NCBI GenBank assembly: GCA_016169945.1
Contig: JADLSH010000395.1
Location: 1,476,001 to 1,540,000, forward strand
Reading direction: 5' to 3'
DNA length: 64,000 nt
Source of the DNA: Trachythela sp. YZ-2020
Taxonomy: Eukaryota > Cnidaria > Anthozoa > Malacalcyonacea > Clavulariidae
The notes beneath the pieces are model-generated. The model had not been told where the DNA came from. It was given only the letters and a program-made list of their open reading frames with translations, and ran no database searches. This document shows, piece by piece, positions 12,695 through 27,600 of this stretch. The translations under genes were made by a program, and so were the position numbers. The number at the start of each line of letters is the position of its first letter. Position 1 is the stretch's first letter.

Positions 12695-15600
12695 CTCCTG
12701 TTGAGTTACCGTATGAAATACATCTTCCACTACATCTGGTGGTATATCCTTGATAGCTTCACGTTTGTCAGCCAACGCATTCTTAGCCAGAGTTTTGTTG
12801 CGATAACGTTGGCCTGCATTCAGGCGCAGCATTCGACGATGCTACAATATAAAATCTCATTGTTAAAAGCAATTATCCCAAAAACTAAATTATAAAAACC
12901 TGCATTTCTTCCTTCAGGTGGAATTATTATTTTCCATAAAATCATTAATTTCCGTTTTAAGTGTCTTAACATTACAAAATAAAGTCTATGCTGTTTGGTC
13001 AGGTGTAAATTTTCCCAGTGACAGTGTTATGATGTTGTATAATTCCTACGGTAAACATCAACAGATTCAAAAATGTAAAAAAGCAAATTGACGTTTGTTT
13101 TTTAATTGCAACGTCCCGTTACACAACTGATATATCCACATGTATACGAATAGAGTATCCATGCGTGACAGCTTGCCACGACGATTCTTAACTTACTTCG
13201 TTTGGAGAAACATAATGTGGATTTTCATAAAGAGTTGCTCCACCAAAACTTCCTTCAAATATCCGAACAAGATTCAATACAAATCTGGGACCTATACGAA
13301 AAAGACAAAGAAAATATACATATATATATATATATAAGAGGGACCGATCAGATAGGGTTAACCTCGTGGTTCTCCTGCAAGGACTTGAATAGATTTTTAA
13401 AATAAAATAAAATAAAAGATCTGACTACAGCAGATAAAGTATTATTTCATCCTTCTATATGATGGTTATGACTTAGGAGGTTGATCAACCCAGATCAACC
13501 TACACATTTTCAATAATGTGGCTATAACAAGAGAAAGAAGGCTATAAAGTTCTAAAATATCAGAGGAAAAAGACCTGTACAAGAGAACAAAAAGAATCGA
13601 AAAGGAACTGCGTGATGACGAAATACGAAAACAAGGCTCGTATAGGTCTGAACCAAGGCCACGACTTTGTTCTCATATTAGAATTTATAACATGTACTGA
13701 TAAGATGATGTATACTATTTTTTTAGTATGCAGAATAGCATTTATGCACATTAATAATGTTTTCACAGGAGGAGATTTCTTTTTTCTACCCATATAAAAA
13801 CGGAAAGAAAACAGAAACTTTGTTTTAAAGAAATCAGCTTTTGTCATCTTTATAAAAAGCAACTATATAAGCTGATTTACTCGTGAGAAATATGCGAAGG
13901 ATTCAGCCTTGAGGGTTAAAAGTTATATATTCAGATGGCTATCGTTACTGTGTGTGAATGAATGAATAAATATTGATTCGTTCAAGTGTTTCCTGTTGTA
14001 AGTATTCGCGATCACAATAGGCAGGTTCAAGGTTGATAAGCAGTATTAAAATTGCCTCAAAAGATTAAATGATTCTAGAATAACGAGATCTTTCCAGAAA
14101 TTATAACTATATATAATCTCCATGCATACCCTCGCTCTACCTTCGAAAGATTAACTAGCCTATATATACCCTCGCTTTCACGATATATATTTATATATAT
14201 ATACATATAAAAGTTATAAAAATTATACTCGAAAAAAAAACAAAAAACGAAACCCCTCAGTCTGTATATTGTGGACACCTTGAGGTAAGCGAAAACTATA
14301 CATATATGCTCTATATCTATATGATATCGAGCACTCTTTGGTATTTCGTTATAGACAAAATGGGCCAAACTATTTCTGACAATTAGAATCTTTGTCGGTG
14401 AAGACTGAAAAATCACACCGCAAGGTTGACAAGGTTGGCTAAAGAGTCAAGAATTGACATTTACGAATGTTCTGAAAACTTGCATGGATATACCTATATA
14501 TATATATAACCTTAATTAAAAACGCATTTCTACTGAACTACTACCATGCATATAGGCTTCAAAAACTAGCCTATCGCATGGAGGAAAATTTTTTAATCTA
14601 CATCTCAATTAGAAATACAAATGGAAATAAATGCGCCAAGGGAAAGTGGTATTTAGAATATGAAATAAACATTTCCTAATTTACAATGATATTTATACTT
14701 ATATATATTTGAAAAAAGTTACATAGCAACAGCAGAATGTTTCGAATGTAGTTGAGCTTTCTAGGATATATACACCGATATACATATATTGAATGTCTGC
14801 ATTATATTGATGATATCTATATAACTGCGCTCATGCACGTATACATATTCAATCGCAGATATAACAAGACAACAAGCCCTTTATTGGACAACATGCACCA
14901 ATTATTGTTACCTTGCACTATTTTTTATATTCATGTCAGTTTTGTTGGGAAAGAACGGCTGGCACAATCAGTTAGCGTTGCCTCTGATTATATACAGCGC
15001 GTTATAGAGCATGTAGTGAGCAATGGTTTGTGTTTGAACTACCTGAAAATGATTAAAACACTTCAACGTTTCGAGTGAAGACCCTTCCCCAGTGTCTATA
15101 TATATACAACTTACACTATACTTATACAACTTAACGAAGGGCCTTCGATCGAGACGTCGACGACTCGAAGTGTTTAAAGGTAGTTCTTTCTTTTTCAGGT
15201 AGTTCCAACATATATGTTTGATCATCCAGGGAAGTTCCTGACAAACTGACCTAACTCAAACGCAACTCGTGACCTAACTCAAACGCAACGTGACCTATAA
15301 CTCAAATTTATCTGGTTGTACACAACTCATGCGACTAGATTGCTTCTTAAAATATGATATTTTATGGATTTTAAACGGTTCACGAACATTTGTTTTTACA
15401 GTTTATAACTAAACGCTTCTATCATTATAGTTACGTTTGTTCGCATTCATGCTGCGATGGACTAATATATCGACACCCCACGGAAAAAATTCCGACCTAA
15501 AAATCTTATGGACAGGGGTGGCGCCAGGGGGCTAGGGTCCCCGATGAGGGGGCTAGGGTCCCCGATGAGGGGGCTAGGGTCCCCGATGAGGGGGCTAGGG

Positions 15601-18600
15601 TCCCCGATGAGGGGGCTAGGGTCCCCGATGAGGGGGCTAGGGTCCCCGATGAGGGGGCTAGGGTCCCCGACGAGGGGGCTAGGGTCCCCGACGAGGGGTC
15701 TAAGTTCTTAGAGGCAGTCAAACGTTTTATCTGATGTTCAACCTGGGGGGGGTTCGGGGGCATGCTCCCCCGAGAATTTGAATTTTGAGTCTCTGAAACG
15801 GTATTTCCTGCGTTTTGAGGGTATTTTGCGGTAAAATAGAATTGTCACGCTCGTTACAAGACATAGATTCTTCCCCGACGAAAGAGCAATTTTTCCCCGA
15901 TGGGGGGGCTAGAGTTCCCCGACGGGGGGCTATGCCCCCCCTAGCGCCACCACTGCTTATGGAGTTATGCCTTGTGGATTGTGAAAGGATAGTTGTTCAG
16001 TATAGCGTATATTTCGGTTCTAGAAGCATAAGCAACATTTTTAGAATAGCTCAAATATTTTTGAACGAGAAATATTTTTTGTATAATATGTATAAAGTAC
16101 TTCCTTAAAATCTAAATGAACAACATTCCTTGATATTTCAATATTTAAATATCATCCATGCATCAGGAATTCTATTTCTTACATTTAATGTATATAAATC
16201 GAAGTATTCGGCTGCGAGACATTTCCTATCTATAAACGCCATAGAATTTCAATTACGTAAACGCATACTCATAAGTCTTCTTTTAAAATATGCATGCATG
16301 CATGCATGCACTGATCTGCAGCACGATATGAAATTTCCAGACGGTTCTGCGCAATGGCATGGAAGTTGAATTGTGGTACTATATATATAGTTGTTCTCGC
16401 AGTTCTCAATAATACAAGATGGCGGCATGTTACTTGTCAATACTTGAAAAATTACAATTAAGTAAGAACGGACATTGCATACTGTATAATGTAACGAGAA
16501 AAGAAATATATATCTCTCGCAAATTTTGGAAAGACGCTGTATAAAAACGATTTACGCATACAAAAAATTATACTTTTATTCACATTCAAACTGATCACTA
16601 GGGTGACAGTTTATGATCACTGTAAGATACACATACAGTCACAGTTACTGTATAATGATATAGTTAAGCTTGCAAGTGAAACTTATAAATAAACCATAGC
16701 ACTTTCTAAATTTCAAGAGTCAATTCATGGGGAATAAACGTCTGCATGCCAACAGCATGCACGGGTTGAAATGCTTATCTTTCAATAAATCAATTGTGAA
16801 TTCAACATATTATGTATAGTGGCTACATATCCTCTAAAATTTCTCAGAAAAAGAGAAAAATATAAATTCAACGCGTATATCAACAACAAATGTCAACAAA
16901 ACCGATTACCTATAATAATATAATGTTTACTGTATTTTTCTTATGACTTTCAGCGAAAGAAAGCCAGTTTTAAAAAAAATGTCAGGCATGATATTTGTCA
17001 GCCATGACCATGTGTTATAAGATAGGTCAATTGTGCAGTTCACCGCGCCTGCGAACATGCAGGTAGCGATGACCATCAACGATTTCAGCGACTGACGCTT
17101 TAAAAATGTGCGTCTATATTGGCTTGCCTTAATGAATTATACTGTAATCTATCCCTCCACGTCGTCTGGTCACACTGAAAATGTAAACCTATATTCGCAT
17201 ATTCAAACCAATGTCGATACTTTCATGCAATCACATCCTGATGCTCTGCTTAACTAACCGTAACGACAACCTATATGAGCCTATCCAACTTCCACCTTTG
17301 GGAAAAAGTGACCATAATATGCTTTGTATGCAATCTCAAAATCCCCCTGTAAAACCTGATAAAACCAAGGTGTGGAAACGAGACCTTAGGGAAAGTTCAT
17401 TTTGACCGTTTGGACGCTGGATAACTTCGTTTGATTGGTCAGATATTCTTACCACAAACGCGTGCGAAGCTAAATATGGAAAATTCAATGACATAATGAG
17501 TAACATGATTGACGTCATCTATGGTTGACGTCATCAATAAAAGAGTTATTAAACGACAAAGAGCTCTCCATCATCATGGAAAAAATTCCGATGTATATAA
17601 ATTCTGGCGAAATAAAGTCCGGCAATCAATCAAATCAGCTCGATTTAAGTATTATGCCTAATCAGTTGAAAAACTGAAAACGTCCAATCCCTCAAGATCG
17701 TGGAAGGAAATCAAGTCGGTAGGTGGTATATCCTCTAAAAGCTGTTGGTACAATCAACTAATTTCTAATGATGTTCCTAATTGCCATGACTTGGCTGAAG
17801 TATTTAATAGTTTCCTTTCTGGCCTTACATCACATTTCGTCCCTTTAACATGCGAGAACGAACAATTGGATCTTAATGTACCGAGTGAATACCTCATCAA
17901 CATTAATCAAGTGTATAATGAACTCCACAAAATTAGAATTAAAAGAGCCCTGGTCCAGATATTATACCTAACAAAATTTTGAAAGTATTCTCATATGAAC
18001 TTGCCCCAGTCATTACGGACATTTACAATCCGTCTATGATTCAAGGTGTATTTAAGCGTTCTATTGTAGTCCCAATCCCCAAAGCTTCACTACCTCACAG
18101 TGTGGAAGACGATCTAAGACCCATATCATTAACGCCACAGATTTCTAAGGTCATGGAGGGGTTCACTTTGACAAAGTTATTTTCTCAAATTGAGAGTAAT
18201 TTAGACACCAAACAGTTTGCGTTACCAAGGAAATCCACAACTCACGCTCTAACATACCTTCTACACTCCATTTTGTCTGCCCTTGAAAACGGTTCCTGTT
18301 CTGCTAGATTGTTTTTTGTAGACTTTAAAAAGGGGTTCGATCTTGTTGACCATAACGTTATAATATGCGAGCTGGAAAATCTTGTCATCCTGTCATAGTG
18401 AGGTGGATTAAAGCTTTTCTTAGCAATCGCGAACAGTATGTGCGAATCGAAAACTCGTACTCGTCGTGGAAAAAGACAAAAGAGGCTTACCACAAGGAAC
18501 AAAACTAGGACCACTGCTTTTTGCAGTCCTTGTTAATTCACTGCTTAAAGATTGGCCCGGAAGAGTCAAATTTGTCGATGATACCACCGCCCTGGAAATA

Positions 18601-21600
18601 ATCCCACGATGTTCACCCAGCGTTTTACCAATTGTCCTTAACGAAATATCTGATTATGCAAATAGGTAGGTAGGTAGGTAGGTAAAACTTTATTTTACTA
18701 CGCTAACCCCAACAGCGAAAGCTGATTTCCAAGGGGGGCGTAGCATTAAATTTACATTAAAAATTTGAACGAGGAATGAGACTAAACCCAAAGAAATGCA
18801 AAGAAATGGTTATCACGTTTTTAAGTATAAATTACCTGAAAATGACATTTTTATTGGCGGTGATGTGGTGGAGAGAGTCCCTTATTTTAAACTACTAGGT
18901 GTGTGGTTGACCAATAATCTTTCGTGGGATATACACGTGGACAAAACTTTAAAGAAAGCGAATTCACGTATTTATGCTCTACGCCCACTAAAGAAAGCTG
19001 GACTGAGCCCTTCAGACATTGTCCGTATTTATTGTTCAGTTATAAGATCTCAAATGGAATATGCCTCACCAGTTTGGTCCGCTCTTCCAAAAACATCAGA
19101 ACTTATCGAGTCGGTACAAAAGAGAGCTATAAAAATTGCGTATCCCACTTTATCTTATGAAGAAGCATTGCAGAAAAGTGACATTAAATTACTGAGTACA
19201 AGAAGAGATGAAGCATGTAAGAGATTAATCAACTCACTTCGAGACCAAGATCCACGATACAACCCCTTAACTGCAATAGTTAAATCCGGCCTACCAGACC
19301 GAACTCATGATTATGATCTGCGTAATAATAATCCGGAACTTTTACCGATAATGTCCGAACGTCTTAAGAACTTCGTTACCATTAAATATAGTTAAGTTTT
19401 GATGAATACATATTTATAATAGGTATTTTAATAATTGTTTTGGTTAGAGTATATTTTATAGTATAATTTAACTTCAGTAATGTATTTTTAAACTTTTAAA
19501 CATTAATGTAAATATTCTTGCTCCATGTAATTCAGTTTTTGTAACTGCAAAATGGATTTTAATAAACTAATGATAAAAAAATTATTCAAAGGAAATCGAA
19601 AATTGCGAAATACTTATCAATTAGGAAAAATTGTATAATGTCAGTTCACTGGTGAGTCTCACAGCAGCTTGTCGTATGGGGTGACAGTTGTAAGTGGTTA
19701 CAGACTCGACATTCGTGGGAACATCTACAACACATTGTGCCATGACTGGAACAATAGTAAATGGTGGAAAGAGGTACCAACGATTTTTGAAGGCATGTGC
19801 GCGCTAATATACAATTTCCTATGGAACTCCCCAAGCAGAGCATATCATGCACATATGTGAAATATTTTAATTTCCCACCACTCCCCCTCAAGAGTCAAAT
19901 GGCTGGCCCCTTGTGGGGATCTATAAGTTCTAGATCACCCCGCCCACTTCCGACAACCATCATACAGCACTTAGACACAAAGAAGGACTGTCCCCCATTG
20001 TGATTCAATATATAGGCTAATATAGCTGATTGAATAAAATAAATTGTAAATGTTTTATCGTTATTGTTATCTTTATTAGGGTCAGTTAAAAGAGCTAATA
20101 AATATGCAAACATTTGAATACACCTAAAACCCAAACTAACAAAATAAGGAGCATAAATAGGCGTGGTACAAATTAACCAAGCAACTTAGCTGCAAGCAAC
20201 ATGTTTTGGATCATTTTTGTTTTGGGCTGTGAAATGCCATTTCATGTACTTTGGGAGAAGATTTAAGAGCAATGTCACCGAAGAATTCTGAACGAAAAGC
20301 TGCTGACCACCAAACCTACCGATCGTACCTACGCAACGAATCAGTATTTACTGCCAAGACTATAAAAGAATAAAGTGCCTAAACAGTAAACAATAGGCCT
20401 TAGACATAGCAGAGGTAATAATGCTTTCTTCAGTGTAATTTCTTTAAAGTTGTAAAAAATTATAATATGTTTAACTATGTGTATTCTTCTGGAAATCACA
20501 ATATGTATGATAAATTAGGGGGGGGGGCTAAAGCCCACCAGCGCCCCCTGATCCGTGGTCCCTGATATGTTGGCAACCTAATTTCATACCCCAATTATTG
20601 TGCAAGATGTCCTTCACAGCCCTGTAATGCTATTTATAGGAGTTACATGCATTTACGTTACCCGGACATGTCACTTTATATCAGGATGTGACTGTTGTAT
20701 TCATTTTACGATTTGTGGTATCAATACAAAGATTCTTTACTTATATTCATGTTGGCCAATTGTTGTAATGTCGGGCAGTTCTCAATAACTCAAGTAGTTA
20801 TACAACAAGATTAGCGAATTCAATAACAATGCCTAATAAAGTCTCTTTGCGACTTTTTGGATGTCTGGAATCTGGGTATTATAAATACCGGAAGTGATAA
20901 CGTGCATTGTAATTATATATAACTTGTGATTATAATTAGGTCGGAAAAATACCATGTAAGCAGAAATTCGTAATTCTAACTCTTATTTCTATTATCATTA
21001 ACACATTATAAATCAATTTCATGTTTGTAATTTATTCAATACCTTCCGTGTCCTCAAGTTACGTATACCCTGCGAGACGACGCATGTACGCAATACGTAC
21101 CTATTTCTAATTCTTAGATGATGAACGATTTCTTATTTACACCGCGACCGACGCTGAGTCAAGGATGGATTTATTGGAGGGAGGAATGAAGGGGAGCGCA
21201 CCCCCTAGCCTAGGCCAAAGGGATGGAGGAGGGATGCGGCAGGGCAATTATCAACAAAAATGCAATATTGGGCCTTTGAGGGCCTCTTTGACCATGGTAA
21301 GGCAACATTATTTTTCAAACATTTTCTGACAAGCTTAGACCCTTGACCTTGCCCGGGGTCCTCAGTGATGATGCATCCTGCCTCGGTCGACAGTCGCGCC
21401 ATGCTTTACGACCAGCGCCATAGCGCCATGCTTTACGACCAGCGCCGGCTCAGCACCCTCCTACCAGATCAAGCTGGATCCATCCTTGCGCTGAGTCCCC
21501 CAAAGTTAAAGACTTTGATTGAAGCTTCAAAGTGAAACTTCAGTAATGTTACTGCATGTACCAGGTGATTGCCTAACGATGTCGATTCGAGGATGAGTTA

Positions 21601-24600
21601 AAGTGATCTTAAATTCTATTCACTAACCTATCTCGAGAAGAGAGCCATCTTGAACGATCTAGACAAGAATAAAGATTTCATAAACAAATGACAAAATTAA
21701 CAAACATTTGTTTACATCGTTTCTACCCAACACAACTTTGGATAACTGCACGCCTAGTTACTATTGTTCTAGTTTACAATAGCATAAAATGGAACAAAGT
21801 TAGCATTAGAATTATGTGTCAGGGACCGCGGAGCAGGGATGGCTGGGGGCTTTAGCGCCCCCCCCCCCCCATAATACAATCCATAACATATTATACATTA
21901 AACATATTGTAATTTTTCACAACCATAAAGATTTGAAACTGAAGAAAATATTATTATATATACCTCAGCTTAGCTACCTATTAAGGGCTTTTGTTAACGA
22001 TCAGGTGTTGCTTGTTCGAAATCTGGATTGGAAGGCTAGATTGATAAGCTACAAACTGCGGATAGATATTTTCTGAGCGTAGTCTAGATAGGATGATAGG
22101 CGGGTCACAAAGAAGAAGCCATTTCATGATCATTTCATGATTCGTTGCGTAGGTTCGATCGGTAGATTTGGTTGTCAGCTCTGCTTTTCGTTCAACCAAA
22201 TATTTACAAAAAATTATTGACATTGGGCCATTCTATTTAATATGCGCACCCCCTCCCCCCTATTGAGGGGTCTGGATATCCAATGGGGTAGGAGGAGTGT
22301 TTCATCTGAATTTTTCCTAGGGGGTAGCTTGTGTGATTTTCCAAAGTATCCAAGGGGGGGGCGGGGGGGGGCGATATCCTAAAGGGCTACTTACGATATC
22401 CTAAGGGGCAACTTCCCAAAAATCTATCCAAGGGGTTTCCAAATTTTTAAATTTTAATATAGGGGATGCCTATATTAAATGGAATGCTCTTAAACCTTCC
22501 CCCAAAGTGCACAAAATGGCATTTCAGAGACTCCAGATTTCAAAATATTCAGGGGGAGTATGCCCCCATACCCCCTAATGGTCTCACGCCTTCATCATCC
22601 TCGTCCCACTGTAAACTCTGAGATTTTTAGCCCCCTCAATCCAAAAATTGCTCCACGGTCCCTGTGTGTACAAGTAATTCACTCATGTGCATAATTCTAA
22701 TGCACAGATTTATACGTTTGTTTTATTCTACGCTTCCATAAACTGGAACAATAGTAGTAACTACAATTCGGAGCAAAATGACTACAATTTCAAATTGTGT
22801 TCATTTCATGCGTTTAAGATAAAACAGTCCTTGCCTGTTTCCAACCCCCCTCCCCCAAATCAATGTTGTCCAAATGAAATTATGCATTTTTCTGGATACA
22901 AATATAGGAGTACAACATTGAATGGGGGGAGAGGGGGGAAATTATATAACAAAGACGATTATTTCCGATCTTATTGTTAGATATGCAAATTTTGAATGAA
23001 AATATCTCATGCGTCGCGACAATTTTGCTCCGGATTGTAGGTACACGTATGAGAGTTATCCAAACGTTAGCTAATTTCGTCTACCATAGAACAAAGACAC
23101 CAAAGACGCCAAATTACCTGGTAATGGCGGTACCAAATACGATTGTCATCCATAGTAAAACACATCACGTGATCATAGAATGGTTTACTCTTTGGGTGAA
23201 GATTTGGAGTACCAAATATCTAACAACAAAAATTACAGGGAAATACAAATGCACCATATGAGTATAGAAGGTTTATAGAAGATAACCTCGTTCTAGGTCT
23301 GTAAAAACTCAAGTAACTATACCTGTGTAAACATTTCCTTTAACAACAAATTATGTGGAGTGAGATCAAAGCTCTAAAACAGTAAAACTGGGAGTTGAAA
23401 CGTACAGAATTGAAACGTACAGAATTGAAGCGTATATGATTTTATCCAAGTTAAGAGTTATTCCATTCCAATATGCAAAAAAATGATAGAAACACAGTAT
23501 GCAAGAAAATTCCAACACTGTAAGAAAAGGACTTCGCAAATGTTGCTTCATTTGTACAGTACAAATTATTTAGAACCGCAGAGATGTATCAAAGGGAGTT
23601 GAGACACAAGTTCTAACAAGAAGTTAAGAACAACAAAGAATTTTTTTCACTTCTCCTTCCTCCCTTTCCCCTTTTAGGGTCACTTGCGTCCCCCAACCCC
23701 CCAGAGGAGGGAACAATTGGTAACTATATACACCCATGTTATTTCATTTTAACCTTCAGAGTTCTTTAAAATCATAACTCAGAATGTACAAAATCACATT
23801 GCATAATGAAAGAAATGGCATTTCCGAGACAGTTCATTTAAAATGCAGTCTGAGGGTTAAGATTACCAGACCTTACCTTATCAAATGATAATAATGGTCT
23901 TGATCCTTTTAAACAATTTCCAGTTAACTTTAATTCATCCATTGTGTGAACTATATACGACAAATATATTAACAAAAATTAACAAAACTTAATAAACCAT
24001 TTGTAAATAAACAATTTATTGATCTTGAAAAACATGTTTGGAACTGATGAAATCTGATGAAGGTAAGTTCCCTACCGTTTTCAACAAGAAATTTAGCTGA
24101 CGGTCCATGAGGAGTGCATGATAACCTAAAATAATATGAGAATATGATGAGACAATTCTGTATTACCTTAAAGATGACGTGCATAAAGAATTGATTTGAA
24201 AAGTGCATCAAATTAGCATTCGATTTCATATACCTTACAGAGATTATTCCAGTTTGTTTAAAACTCATTAAATAACTTATAATACATTAATTAAACCTAC
24301 TTGTTATTATTATTCTATTATTATCACAATACTTCAACAGGAGCCTAACACGTCTAGGCGATTATAGTATGGTATCATCATTTGAATTTAATTCTATATG
24401 CACTAGTTGATGATATACTGTACTTTTCAACATGGTGCAGGCATTTTATGTGGGTCTCCACTACCTTGCTCCCCCCCCCCCTCCCCATAGAAAACGTGCC
24501 AATGATTTTGACAAGGGAAAACTTACCACATAAATAAATCAGACTTTTTCCTCATTTCAAAAAATATACATTTGTTGCAGTTCTTCATTTCACACACCTA

Positions 24601-27600
24601 ATATAAGTAATAACAATTTACAAAATTACGTTCCGTACATAAACTATCCAACAACAAACATTACACTTTGTACAGTACCTCATTTACGACAAAAAGTTTA
24701 TCTTTTCTGTCAAGTTTCGAATCTAATAAAATATTAAATAATATTTAAAATGCCAACGCAACACAAGACCTGACTATTACGGAAGCCGTGGACGGACTTC
24801 AGACTTTACTTCAGACTTCAAAAATTATATTTACTAAAGATTATTTAGTCCAATTGTTGCGAAATCACTTGCTAATGGATCTTATAAAGGTCGAATTGAC
24901 TTCTACATTCATAATTGTGGGTGCTATATAAATACAGAGTGCGTTGCCTGGAGAGACTTCAGACTTCAGTCAGACTTCAGACTTCAAACTTCAGAATACA
25001 AACTTCAGACTTCAGACTGTAGACTTCAAACTTCAGACTTCAACTTCAGAATACAAACTTCAGACTTCAGACTTTACTTTTTAGACTTCGGACTATTATT
25101 TGGACTGCTGATATTATTTGGAATCATTAGGAAGGATATTTCTAACCGATTTAAATATACACCCAGTAACCCATGGTCTTTTGGTTCTATTTATATTTGT
25201 ATTGTTTAAGTGGGAAATTTACTTCATATACATCAACAACCAATTTAAAAAACGCGTTAGACCTTTTCCGGATTATTTAATATTTCATCCCATGAAAGAT
25301 CATTTATTGCATTTTTGAAAGATTCTGTGTTAGCTTTATTAAGGTGGCTCAATACAGTTTTTTATGAAATGGGAAATTCACGATTTAGATCCGAATTTTT
25401 GGACAAGTATTACTTGTTAAAAAACGTATCTTACTGATGTAAAACAACATCTGAAGGGTTTGAATTTTTTCACAAAAGTTGCGCAACTGCCGTTGCTATG
25501 GTAACAATGACGTTGCAAGATGGCGGATATTTTGGCTTTAAAGTAATTTAACTCGAAAACGACATCGGTGACCCCCAAATTTAAAAAAATTCTGTCGAGC
25601 CAAAATTTTTCAGATTAAGTAATTGTGATTATTCGTAAGCCTGTTCCAAACGTCGCGCTTCTCATGTACCGAACGCATTAAAAACAATACATAATCAGCT
25701 GAAATGCCTCATTATCTATTGTTTGTAATGCGTTCGGCACGGCAGTAGCGCGACGTTTGAACGACGCCTAAATTATTACAATAATGAGATTTTACAATAA
25801 TGGTTTTGATTATACCTCCTAAGATCTTCTAAATTTACAGTAATACTTAATAGCTTTGCTGCTGAATAACTGTCTCAAGAAATATAACTAGATGTTAGCC
25901 GAGAAGTAAGATCGGAAGCAATGTGTGAAGTCTGAAGTTTGAACTTTGAAGTCTGAAGTCCAAAGTCCCTCCACAGCTTCCGTAGACTATAGATGTGCAT
26001 ATAATTTCAGAAATAATTTAAAAGAACATATACATTATAGAATAGTGTAATACGTATATCCGTAATGAACCACATCGCTCGGATAACACGAAGTACATTA
26101 CTGTAGTTCTCCATATTCGCGAGGTTTACGGAAATCCTAAAGAATTGTATTGTTTATGTTTGTTAACTTGAAGAAATAGATGTATTCTTATCTATGATGG
26201 AGAACTAACATTCCAAAGGTCCTGTCAAACGGAAAGAATATTGTGTCCCCGATTAGTAGACCCTTTGGGTCGGCTAGAAGATTAGACACTTTAATAAAGT
26301 TGATTGATTGATCGATTGATTTATAGCACTCACAAAACCAGAAATATCGAAGAAACCTCAACCAGTGAATTATAATATATGGAAGGCTGACTTCTAACTA
26401 CGACGTAATCAAAAAGTGAAGCCAAACATGGCGGAAATTGAAGGAATTCTGGTGCGTCATTTTCAGTCCCCTACGTGCGCGGTCAATCCTTTTTGATGGC
26501 GGGGAGTGATGTTTCGCGATTTTCATATCCTGTTTCTGTTCATTTTATAAAGAACAAGAAAGAAAAAAGCCTAAACTTTATATATTTAATGTAGACCTGG
26601 TTTGTTTTCCTGCATTTTCCCACTGTATGTGTGAGTAAATCTGTATTTTTCATTGCGAATCTAACAACAAATTTCAAACTTTTGTTTTTTTGTTTTTAGT
26701 AAATCTGTATTTTTCATTATGTTTACATTTTTGTTGTTGTTGTTTTTGCTCATTTCTGAATTCATTCACTTTATTATATTGTTTATTTGTGGGTTTTTTT
26801 GTCACATACGACTGCTTTTCAACTACAATTTTAGGCTAGCGTTTAGTATATTAAGAAAGTTGTTCGTGTATACAATGAAAAATTGATAGCTATGCAATTT
26901 CATATTGTTTTGTATTTTTATTTATTATTTCTTTAAGTGACCTTCAATTGTGGTGTCTAGCTAGTAGGTCAAATATCGCAGTCTTTTTAAACAAATTTAA
27001 TATTTAAATCCCACTAAAACAAAACACAGAATTCAAACTTTACATTGAACTTTGCTGTATTTTTTAAAAACATCACTCCTTTGCCATTAAAGAGTTTGAC
27101 CGCGCGCGTAGGGGACTGAAAATGACGCACCAGAATTCCTTCAATTTCCGCCATGTTTGGCTTCACTTTTTGAGCTGTAGTCAGCCTTCCATGTATTATA
27201 TAGTTCACTGACCTCAACTGGCAACGTGGCCACCATCTTGGATTTTACGAAAGGTAAGGAAAACAACGATTTCTCTTACAAAATCCGAAGCAATCTGCAT
27301 AAAATTAACCTACGATGCCTAAACACAAGTGCCCATTCCCCAGCTGCACTTTTGAGACCGAAGATATCTCTGATGAACTCGCTGTAGTCATGATAATTGT
27401 CCATTCCAATGGTGCACACACGAACACGTCTGCCCCAGCACAATCATGCAAAGTTGAAAAAGTTAAGCGAAGAAAACCAACGAAAGGACTTGACCCGAAA
27501 TGCAGGAGGTTCACTTGTGAACAAAGCAGTTAATGAAGTAATGGCTGGAATTAAGAAACTTGCAGTACGAGCCAAAAACGGTAACACGAGTGGAACTCCA

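Larger units (their letters stand above)
13292..17149. other. BRIX1 intron, left part
   Basis: No exon was recognised outside the MITE at 15513-15955. There is a TA run at about 13318-13336, AT-rich tracts near 14150-14220 and 14490-14510, and an ATGC run near 16290-16310. The small missing BRIX1 exon could be here or in the rest of this 9.8 kb intron. Confidence 0.5.

Noticed and set aside
15506..15763. Opposing 67- and 85-codon repeat proteins (GLGSPMR / APSSGTL)
   Set aside because: Both come from the 21-bp tandem repeat inside a MITE.
19646..19891. Cys-rich 81-codon minus-strand frame resembling a small secreted protein
   Set aside because: No signal peptide, no defined Cys pattern, and the opposite strand is equally open; it lies within a BRIX1 intron.
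21820..22664. Assigning an 8-bp target duplication to this MITE
   Set aside because: TTATGTGT on the left and TGTGTACA on the right do not align at the element borders.
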